From the NCBI GenBank assembly GCA_002452215.1, contig DKCO01000036.1, positions 1 to 7,264 on the forward strand: a DNA stretch of 7,264 nucleotides, given 5' to 3'. A program made the translations under genes and the position numbers. Shown here one piece after another: positions 1-4,045 of the stretch; within the stretch, counting starts at the first letter, position 1, and each line of letters opens with the position of its first letter. Source of the DNA: Spirochaetales bacterium UBA6872. GTDB taxonomy: Bacteria; Spirochaetota; Spirochaetia; Sphaerochaetales; Sphaerochaetaceae. The notes below the pieces were generated by a model that saw only the letters and a list, made by a program, of their open reading frames with translations, had not been told where the DNA came from and made no database searches.

Positions 1-31
1 ACTTTTTTAACAGCCCCTTCTTCCTTGATCA

Positions 32-105
32 TCGGGCATGGCGGATTTGAACCGCCGACCCCAAGTCCCCCAGACTTGTACGCTAAACCCCTGCGCTAAT
101 GCCCG
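32..105 (-). tRNA. tRNA-Pro (anticodon GGG)
   Basis: Read on the minus strand this folds as a complete 74-nt cloverleaf. The acceptor stem is CGGGCAT/ATGCCCG with discriminator A, and the D arm is GCGC/GCGT. The anticodon stem is CAAGT/ACTTG around the loop CTGGGGG, which puts GGG at positions 34-36. The variable loop is 5 nt and the T arm GGCGG-TTCAAAT-CCGCC. The CGGG start and TAGCGCAG after the acceptor stem are typical of bacterial proline tRNAs. G34 should read CCC and CCU. The 3' CCA is not encoded (the discriminator is followed by TGA), so the host needs CCA-adding enzyme. No terminator is visible in the 31 nt left downstream, so the transcript may run on past the window edge. Confidence 0.96.
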
Positions 106-122
106 AAGCAAGCTATTTGCTT
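106..122 (-). repeat. Short inverted repeat in the tRNA 5' leader
   Basis: AAGCAA-GCTAT-TTGCTT is a perfect 6-bp inverted repeat with a 5-nt loop, abutting the mature 5' end of the proline tRNA. In the precursor it would form a small hairpin right at the RNase P cleavage site. It may equally be chance in an AT-rich leader. Confidence 0.4.
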
Positions 123-141
123 AGCTAGTGCAATTCAAATA

Positions 142-168
142 ATTACACTACTTGTACATTTTTTTCAA
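142..168 (-). promoter_or_regulatory. Candidate promoter of the tRNA-Pro gene
   Basis: On the minus strand TTGAAA (168-163) is followed after 15 nt by TGTAAT (147-142), a five-of-six match to a -10 box. The predicted start is about 30 nt upstream of the tRNA. The short spacing makes this a weak call. Confidence 0.3.
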
Positions 169-233
169 TAGCTCTGGAAATTATGCTGACATAGCTTACA
201 GCAAAACATAGATATGCTATCATCTCATCATCG

Positions 234-983
234 ATGGAAAAGAAAATCCTTGAAATAAAGAACATATGTGTCTCATATGATGGACGTAATGTACTTAAGA
301 ATATAACACTAGAGTTCGAAAGAGGGAAAAGCTATGCACTAGTTGGCCCAAGCGGTGCAGGAAAAAGCACTCTTTTGAAAGCCATTGATGGACTATTACC
401 TCCAAATGCGACTTTTACGGGCGATGTTTTGCTAGAAGGCAAAAGAATTGAAAACTACGACAATATAAGAGGAAAAGAGATATTCTTCCTCTTGCAAGAT
501 CCAAAAAACCAATTCAATCCGACATACAAGATTGGAAAACAACTCGAAAGAGCAATAAAACTGAATCATAGCATAAATCGCAGAGCAATCAAGAAAAAGG
601 CCATGCTTGCTCTTGAAAAGGCGGGGCTTTCGAATGAAGTGTATAATCTCTACCCTCACCAAATCTCAGGAGGCATGCTCCAGAGAGCAAATCTTGCAAT
701 AGCAATCACAAAGAAAGCTCCATTGGTTCTTCTTGACGAGCCAACATCAGGATTGAATGTTGAACTTCAAGACATGCTCCTATATGCCCTTATAGAAGAA
801 CAAAAAGAAAGAAACGGCACATTGGTATATGTAACACACAACTTTGAAGATGCATTGAAAGCTGATTGCATAGTTGTATTGGACAATGGCATTATTGAGC
901 AGGAAGGAGAAAGCAAATATGTCTTTTGCAATCCAAAATCCCAATACATGGAAAAAGCAATAAAGGCTGATTGCTATGATTAG
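234..983 (+). CDS. ABC importer ATPase, peptide/nickel family (NikD/DppD-like)
   Basis: This is a 249-residue cytoplasmic ATPase that would power an ABC importer. Walker A is GPSGAGKS at residues 38-45 and the Q-loop LLQDP has Q88, followed by QFNP as in the peptide/nickel group. The signature is the variant ISGGM (144-148), Walker B LVLLDE ends at D168/E169, and the H-loop is H202. The SGGM signature resembles DppD/OppD/NikD. The length fits NikD, because the C-terminal extension of OppD-type proteins (oligo_HPY) is absent. The D-loop reads SGLN where SALD is usual, so the Asp is Asn. The gene overlaps the next ATPase by 8 bp. No Shine-Dalgarno sequence precedes the ATG, but an in-frame stop at 192-194 and no other start codon leave 234 as the only choice. 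No permease or binding-protein gene is adjacent, so the substrate is open: peptide, nickel or a metallophore. Confidence 0.9.
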   Translation: MEKKILEIKNICVSYDGRNVLKNITLEFERGKSYALVGPSGAGKSTLLKAIDGLLPPNATFTGDVLLEGKRIENYDNIRGKEIFFLLQDPKNQFNPTYKIGKQLERAIKLNHSINRRAIKKKAMLALEKAGLSNEVYNLYPHQISGGMLQRANLAIAITKKAPLVLLDEPTSGLNVELQDMLLYALIEEQKERNGTLVYVTHNFEDALKADCIVVLDNGIIEQEGESKYVFCNPKSQYMEKAIKADCYD

Positions 984-1662
984 TATCAAAAGTATTAGCA
1001 AGTCATTTGGCAATGAGAAAATACTTGACGATGCTTCATTCACTCTCGAATATGGCAAGTTGACAGCACTCTTTGGGAAATCTGGTTGTGGTAAAACAAC
1101 ACTGGCAAATATTATCGCAATGTATCTAAAGCCTGATCAAGGCAAGATCATCATGGATGATATGGACATCTTCGAGCTAAAAGGAAAAGAAAGAAGAAAA
1201 AAAAGAAAGGATATTCAACTTATATCACAACATCCTTATATGGCATTCGACCCAAATAAAACTGTATTCAATTCAATTTCGGAAGGACCATTGTTTCTAA
1301 AGCTTGCAACAAAGAAGAGCATAGATGAGTACTTGGAGCAATACTTGGATATTCTCAAAATCGACAGGGACTTACTTGATAGATATCCTAGCAAGCTTTC
1401 TGGGGGCCAGCTTCAAAGGGCCTCTATCGCAAGAGCAATTGCTGTAAAGCCTAAGCTCTTGATTGCTGACGAAATAACATCATCATCCGATCCCATTATG
1501 CAACGAGAAATTGCAGAGACCATGAAAGACCTCTGCAAATTAGGACTATCTGTCCTTTTTATAACGCACAATATCAAGTTGGGACTATATATAGCAAATG
1601 ATGCATTGCTGCTCAAAGGCGGTCGGATCTATCCTTTTTCCTCCTCCGAACAGCTTCAGTGA
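976..1662 (+). CDS. ABC importer ATPase, peptide/nickel family (NikE/DppF/OppF-like)
   Basis: This 228-residue protein is the second ATPase of the pair, expected to form a heterodimer with the product of the overlapping upstream gene. Walker A is GKSGCGKT (34-41), the Q-loop ISQHP has Q85 followed by FDP, the signature is a canonical LSGGQ (141-145), Walker B LLIADE ends at D165/E166, and H198 is the H-loop histidine. The D-loop region reads EITSSSD, keeping the Asp. As in NikE-size proteins, the OppF C-terminal extension is missing. The ATG lies 5 nt before the upstream stop codon (8-bp overlap), and an AAAGG at 962-966 can serve as its ribosome binding site, so translational coupling is likely. 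The last 50 bp also encode, on the other strand, the C-terminus of the Arc-like protein, and no terminator follows. The substrate cannot be read from the ATPase. Confidence 0.9.
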   Translation: MISIKSISKSFGNEKILDDASFTLEYGKLTALFGKSGCGKTTLANIIAMYLKPDQGKIIMDDMDIFELKGKERRKKRKDIQLISQHPYMAFDPNKTVFNSISEGPLFLKLATKKSIDEYLEQYLDILKIDRDLLDRYPSKLSGGQLQRASIARAIAVKPKLLIADEITSSSDPIMQREIAETMKDLCKLGLSVLFITHNIKLGLYIANDALLLKGGRIYPFSSSEQLQ

Positions 1663-1786
1663 GGATATACTCGATTTGGCCATTTATAGACCTGAACTCA
1701 TCATTTGCCCAAGCATTCAACTCCAAATAGAGCGTCTTTGATATGCGTAGTGGAATCTGCTTTTTATCCTTGTCAGAGCTCTCCAT
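1613..1786 (-). CDS. Arc-family ribbon-helix-helix DNA-binding protein
   Basis: This is a 57-residue protein with the layout of an Arc-type ribbon-helix-helix repressor. A basic β-strand (KKQIPLRISKTLY) is followed by a first helix (LELNAWANDEF), a turn RSINGQIE, and a second helix running into a basic tail (RRRKKDRSDR). RSINGQI lines up with RSVNSEI of phage P22 Arc, in the same place between the helices. Such proteins dimerise and insert a two-stranded ribbon into the DNA major groove. The chosen start is the ATG at 1786-1784, one base after the stop of the SPFH gene. A GTG at 1804 would add six residues but gives an overlap with no better ribosome binding site. The gene is the distal member of the SPFH unit and probably translationally coupled to it. 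The DNA target is unknown. The inverted repeat upstream of the SPFH gene is a candidate (inference). Confidence 0.85.
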   Translation of the reverse strand: MESSDKDKKQIPLRISKTLYLELNAWANDEFRSINGQIEYILTEAVRRRKKDRSDRL

Positions 1787-1787
1787 A

Positions 1788-2765
1788 TCAATATATGCTA
1801 CCACTATTCACAACTGGTTGCGCATCCTTGTTGCCACATAGAATAACCAATAGATTCGACACCATTTGCGCTTTTCTTTCCTCATCAAGCTCAACTACAG
1901 ATTTCTTAGACAGCTCATTGAGAGCCATCTCTACCATTGAAACAGCGCCCTCTACTATCTTCTGTCTTGCGGCAATTACAGCAACAGCCTGTTGTCTTTG
2001 AAGCATAGCAGCAGCTATTTCAGATGAATACGAGAGTTGATTAATCCTTACCTCGATAATCTTCAACCCCGCCTCTTCCACGCTCTTTTGAAGCTCATCT
2101 CTCATTGTCGACGCAATCTCCACAGAGGAACCACGAAGAGTCAATTCCTCGTCTTTTTGAGCATCATCGACATCATCATATGGATAAAGCCTTGCAACAT
2201 TGCGGATTATGCTATCAGCTTGGCTCGATAGAAAATCATTGTATCGATCAACATTGAATACAGCTTTCGTAGGATCTTCCACTTTCCAGACTACAATTGC
2301 TCCAATGATTATAGGATTGCCAAGCTTGTCGTTGACTTTTTGCTTCTCATTGACTAGAGTCTGGATTTTCATTGAGATGCTCTTTGATGAAGAACTCTTC
2401 GAATCCCCATCCTGCTCAGATAGATTACAATTTTTACCACCGCCATTAACTGCAGAAACAAAAGGATTTACAAAATGAAATCCAGGTTCGCTGATTGTGC
2501 CATAGTACTTTCCAAAAAGCGTAAAGACATAGGCTTCGTTCGGTCTAATTGCTTTAAGACCAGCAAGCATGATATAGAGAAGACAGTGCACAATGGATAG
2601 AACTATTGCCAAAACCAATAATAGAGGATTGACGACTTGATCACCCTTTGTACTGAAAATAAACAAGCAAATCGATGTAGCCAGAGTAATAAGCAAAAAC
2701 AGCACTATAGTAAATAACGCTACATAGCCGTTATAGCTCTTGACAGATTTTTCCTTAATATCCAT
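1788..2765 (-). CDS. SPFH/band-7 domain membrane protein
   Basis: This is a 325-residue membrane protein. Two hydrophobic segments at about residues 14-37 and 44-67 form a hairpin anchor. The SPFH domain starts directly after them (GLKAIRPNEAYVFTLFGKYYG, about 69-89, then EPGFHFVNPF), with the VVWKVEDP...FNVDRYNDF stretch typical of the family. After that comes an Ala/Glu-rich helical part (SSEIAAAMLQRQQAVAVIAARQ) that should make coiled coils. SPFH proteins (stomatin, flotillin, HflK/C) assemble into large rings or cages on membranes and often influence proteases or membrane domains. The role of this subfamily is not established. The start is well supported: AAAGGAGA at 2778-2771, five bases before the ATG. 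The next gene is the Arc-type regulator, one base downstream. I recall SPFH genes of this type being followed by Arc-like genes in other bacteria, but could not check that here. Confidence 0.9.
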   Translation of the reverse strand: MDIKEKSVKSYNGYVALFTIVLFLLITLATSICLFIFSTKGDQVVNPLLLVLAIVLSIVHCLLYIMLAGLKAIRPNEAYVFTLFGKYYGTISEPGFHFVNPFVSAVNGGGKNCNLSEQDGDSKSSSSKSISMKIQTLVNEKQKVNDKLGNPIIIGAIVVWKVEDPTKAVFNVDRYNDFLSSQADSIIRNVARLYPYDDVDDAQKDEELTLRGSSVEIASTMRDELQKSVEEAGLKIIEVRINQLSYSSEIAAAMLQRQQAVAVIAARQKIVEGAVSMVEMALNELSKKSVVELDEERKAQMVSNLLVILCGNKDAQPVVNSGSIY

Positions 2766-2779
2766 AACATTCTCCTTTG

Positions 2780-2798
2780 TGATATCTTTTTGATATCA
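2780..2798 (-). promoter_or_regulatory. Inverted repeat TGATATC-N5-GATATCA, candidate operator
   Basis: TGATATC-TTTTT-GATATCA is a perfect 7-bp inverted repeat, followed by a further half-copy AATATCA. It sits immediately upstream of the SPFH ribosome binding site (2771-2778), so it lies in the leader or at the transcription start. Arc-type proteins bind short palindromic sites in their own promoters. Autoregulation by the RHH gene of this unit is therefore plausible but inferred. An mRNA hairpin touching the Shine-Dalgarno sequence is the alternative. Confidence 0.5.
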
Positions 2799-2800
2799 AT

Positions 2801-2829
2801 ATCATTTCATTATAATAGCACATTGTCAA
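2801..2829 (-). promoter_or_regulatory. Candidate promoter of the SPFH-RHH unit
   Basis: On the minus strand a perfect -35 box TTGACA (2829-2824) is followed after 17 nt by AATGAT (2806-2801), a four-of-six match to a -10 box. The predicted start falls around 2795, inside the inverted repeat at 2780-2798, as expected for a repressible promoter. The -35 box is good, the -10 box poor. Confidence 0.4.
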
Positions 2830-2866
2830 GAGTGCATATTTTGGTATTTGTCAAGTTTGCATTTTT
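2823..2866. repeat. Direct repeat with 25-bp period in the divergent regulatory region
   Basis: TTGTCAAGAGTGCATATTT (2823-2841) and TTGTCAAGTTTGCATTTTT (2848-2866) match at 16 of 19 positions with a 25-bp offset. Each copy carries TTGTCAAG, which on the other strand gives the -35-like CTTGACAA, and TGCAT. The copies lie between the divergent SPFH gene and the small charged-protein genes. They could be paired activator or repressor sites, or duplicated promoter elements. Confidence 0.5.
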
Positions 2867-2909
2867 GCCATAAAAATCAAGTTGCAAATTATATTGACTA
2901 TTTCCAAGA

Positions 2910-2918
2910 TGCTATTAT
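2910..2918 (+). promoter_or_regulatory. Candidate extended -10 promoter of the charged small-protein genes
   Basis: TGCTATTAT has the TGn extension in front of TATTAT, a five-of-six match to TATAAT. The predicted start near 2925 leaves a leader of about 36 nt before the ATG at 2961. A TTGACT at 2894-2899 is only 13 nt upstream, too close for a standard -35, so this would rely on the extended -10. Confidence 0.45.
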
Positions 2919-2960
2919 CTTCAGGATGAAAGTAGAAAATACTTTCTGAGGTGGATAAAA

Positions 2961-3263
2961 ATGAAAGAAACAACAATGAAGGATGTTGATAAGGCTCTAA
3001 AAGAAGAAGACAAGAGAGATAGTAAACTTGCACGTGAGGTTTCGCATACTCTCAACAGAAGAGACAACAAAGAAGTCGAAGACAAGATTGAAGAGGATGT
3101 TCTTGACAGTGAATTGATTGCTGATGGCGAGGGCACAAAAGAAGCATATAAAGCTAGCCATGAAGCTGAATTGCAAGAGGAAGAAAGAGACGAGGAAAAC
3201 GCTGTAAAGAAGATTTTCGAAGAGGAAGACAAGGCAATAAACAAGGCTGAGGGAAGAAAGTAG
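2961..3263 (+). CDS. Small highly charged protein of unknown function, tandem copy 1
   Basis: This is a 100-residue protein I do not recognise. More than half of it is charged (roughly 21 K/R and 33 D/E), it has no signal peptide or membrane segment, almost no aromatic residues and no cysteine. It should be a soluble, largely helical or disordered cytoplasmic protein. It is a clear paralogue of the next gene: both carry MKDVDKALKEEDKR near the N-terminus and AVKK(I/V)FE(E/A)EDKAINK near the C-terminus, with a divergent middle that is longer here. The DNA around these blocks is also similar, so this is a tandem duplication. The start is supported by GAGGTGG at 2948-2954, six bases before the ATG, and by the matching start of the paralogue. 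Chaperone-like, nucleic-acid-associated or stress-protein roles are possible, but nothing visible decides. Confidence 0.8.
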   Translation: MKETTMKDVDKALKEEDKRDSKLAREVSHTLNRRDNKEVEDKIEEDVLDSELIADGEGTKEAYKASHEAELQEEERDEENAVKKIFEEEDKAINKAEGRK

Positions 3264-3282
3264 CAAGAGTTCATCTCTTGTT
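3262..3282 (+). repeat. Inverted repeat between the two paralogues
   Basis: CAAGAG-TTCAT-CTCTTG (3264-3280) is a perfect 6-bp stem that extends to 8 bp with one G·U pair. It begins within the stop codon of copy 1. No uninterrupted U-run follows, so it is at most a weak terminator or an mRNA-processing hairpin. It could tune the expression of copy 2 relative to copy 1. Confidence 0.45.
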
Positions 3283-3318
3283 CATTTCTGAATATATAAT
3301 TTCTTGGAGGGATATAAG

Positions 3319-3570
3319 ATGAAAGAGTCAATGAAAGATGTCGATAAGGCACTAAAAGAAGAAGATAAGAGAGAAGATAAGCTCGCAAAAGAGGTCTCTA
3401 AGGCTTTGAATGAGAGAGACTATGAGGAAAGATGCGCTGACCAGAACCCATGCGAAGCTGACAGGCGCGAAGATCAAAGGGATGAGGACAGTGCTGTAAA
3501 GAAGGTCTTTGAAGCTGAGGATAAAGCTATAAACAAGGAAGAGCATCATTGCTGTTGCCATAGAAAATAG
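3319..3570 (+). CDS. Small highly charged protein with Cys/His tail, tandem copy 2
   Basis: This 83-residue protein is the paralogue of the upstream gene, and its function is unknown. The shared blocks are MKDVDKALKEEDKREDKLAK at residues 5-24 and SAVKKVFEAEDKAINK near the end. Unlike copy 1 it has gained cysteines. A spaced pair lies in the middle (ERCADQNPCEAD), and the C-terminus is HHCCCHRK, giving five Cys and three His in total. Such a tail could bind a soft metal ion (Zn, Cu, Ni) or form disulfides; that is inference from composition. The start is the ATG at 3319, with GGAGGG at 3306-3311 as ribosome binding site. A TTG five codons upstream lies just ahead of that site and partly inside it, and is not used. 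A strong terminator follows, so the two paralogues form one transcription unit, possibly with a second internal control point. Confidence 0.8.
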   Translation: MKESMKDVDKALKEEDKREDKLAKEVSKALNERDYEERCADQNPCEADRREDQRDEDSAVKKVFEAEDKAINKEEHHCCCHRK

Positions 3571-3586
3571 TTCTATCTTCATAGAA
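3560..3586 (+). repeat. Alternating ATAGAA / TTCTAT / ATAGAA elements at the 3' end of copy 2
   Basis: ATAGAA (3560-3565), TTCTAT (3571-3576) and ATAGAA (3581-3586) allow two mutually exclusive 6-bp hairpins. One spans the stop codon and the other lies just after it. Both stems are AU-rich and weak. They sit immediately before the terminator. Confidence 0.4.
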
Positions 3587-3592
3587 AGCAAG

Positions 3593-3622
3593 AGAGCCAT
3601 GTTTGAGTGTGGCTCTTTTTTT
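3593..3622 (+). terminator. Rho-independent terminator after the charged small-protein genes
   Basis: AGAGCCAT/GTGGCTCT forms an 8-bp stem (one terminal G·U) with an 8-nt loop. It runs straight into a seven-T stretch ending at 3622. It closes the unit 2961-3570 and insulates the TRAP operon. Confidence 0.92.
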
Positions 3623-3741
3623 ATGTCTTTGCATGATGCAATTGCCACAAGAGCCAGAGTTTAGTAAAAATGCACCTGACTCTTTTTCACACAATTTCCA
3701 AAATAATAGTTGCATATAAAATCCAATCCAATTATCAAAAC

Positions 3742-3799
3742 ATGGAAAATACGTTTATGATAAAATTATCGTTTTATGCGTTTTATCGCAATTTTCCAT
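3742..3799. repeat. Nested inverted repeats with CGTTTTAT direct copies
   Basis: The outer arms ATGGAAAAT (3742-3750) and ATTTTCCAT (3791-3799) are perfect complements. Inside them GATAAAA (3759-3765) and TTTTATC (3781-3787) are also perfect. The core has two CGTTTTAT copies (3770-3777, 3779-3786) and a related CGTTTAT (3752-3758). This could be a cruciform, a protein-binding array or an untranslated RNA structure. No T-run follows, so it is not a terminator. Confidence 0.5.
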
Positions 3800-3896
3800 C
3801 CATATTTTTAATGCATATGACTTAATGTAAAATTATATTTTTATGTAAAGCTTAATTTTCTTATGTTCAACTTATGATATTCCATACATTTTTCTG

Positions 3897-3926
3897 TTGA
3901 CGATTGCAACATGATACAGGTAACAT
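3897..3926 (+). promoter_or_regulatory. Possible distal promoter for the TRAP operon
   Basis: TTGACG (3897-3902) is followed after 18 nt by TAACAT (3921-3926). The -35 box overlaps the dyad TGTTG-N7-CAACA. The arrangement is plausible but common by chance in AT-rich DNA, and it would give a leader of more than 100 nt. Confidence 0.3.
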
Positions 3927-3978
3927 ATTTATTGTTTGGGCTAGAACATTAAAGCAATAGCCTACAAACTAAATTATG

Positions 3979-4008
3979 CTACATTTTTTGTTATACTAAA
4001 AAATGTAG
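3979..4008 (+). promoter_or_regulatory. TRAP operon promoter core inside a perfect palindrome (operator)
   Basis: CTACATTTTTT and AAAAAATGTAG are perfect 11-bp inverted arms around the 8-bp spacer GTTATACT. The spacer contains TATACT, a five-of-six -10 box. With the preceding TG it gives the extended -10 TGTTATACT (3989-3997). Transcription would start near 4004, leaving about 40 nt before the dctP ATG. A palindrome centred on the -10 box is the classic position for a repressor operator. A half-site TACATTTTT occurs at 3885-3893. No regulator gene is in the window. It is not a terminator, because no U-run follows the stem. Confidence 0.65.
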
Positions 4009-4045
4009 AATTCAAGTGTTTCATTCTTAAATCAAGGAGGATTTT

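Larger units (their letters stand above)
3623..4045 (+). other. AT-rich intergenic region upstream of the TRAP operon
   Basis: These 423 bp hold no supportable gene. Open frames here are short, lack ribosome binding sites and have no recognisable domains. The stretch contains a small palindrome TTGCA-TGA-TGCAA (3629-3641), nested inverted repeats at 3742-3799, and two ATGTAAA copies around 3825-3850. It also holds the half-palindrome TGTTG-N7-CAACA (3895-3911) overlapping a possible -35, and the main promoter/operator at 3979-4008. The density of dyads suggests a regulatory region rather than a decayed gene. Confidence 0.7.

Noticed and set aside
1..31. Second RNA gene or coding start left of the tRNA
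   Set aside because: AAGGAAG is present on the minus strand, but no start codon or fold can be seen before the window edge.
1787..1804. GTG start for the Arc-like protein
   Set aside because: It overlaps the SPFH coding end and has no better ribosome binding site. The ATG one base after the SPFH stop gives a normal Arc-like N-terminus.
1705..2478. Plus-strand open frames opposite the SPFH gene
   Set aside because: They are low-complexity translations without ribosome binding sites, fully covered by a convincing SPFH reading on the other strand.
2790..2816. Plus-strand TTGATA...TATAAT as promoter for the small proteins
   Set aside because: The spacing is only 15 nt and it lies 145 bp upstream. 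The extended -10 at 2910-2918 is better placed.
3295..3300. TATAAT before the second charged small protein
   Set aside because: No -35 at usable spacing. Transcription would start within the ribosome binding site.
3304..3318. TTG start for the second charged small protein
   Set aside because: It lies just before and within the GGAGGG ribosome binding site. The ATG at 3319 matches the start of the paralogue.
2921..3388. Long minus-strand open frame opposite the charged small proteins
   Set aside because: It is a Ser/Leu-rich translation that mirrors the Lys/Glu codons of the plus strand, runs through both paralogues and their gap, and shows no ribosome binding site or domain.
3656..3687. AGAGT/ACTCT stem with T-run as a second terminator
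   Set aside because: The stem is only 5 bp with an 18-nt loop, and a strong terminator lies just upstream.
3527..3715. Minus-strand 62-codon frame over the terminator
   Set aside because: It spans the terminator hairpin and the end of copy 2, with no start signal or domain.
3979..4008. Reading the 11-bp palindrome as a terminator
   Set aside because: No U-run follows on either strand, and it contains an extended -10 just before a strong ribosome binding site and ATG.
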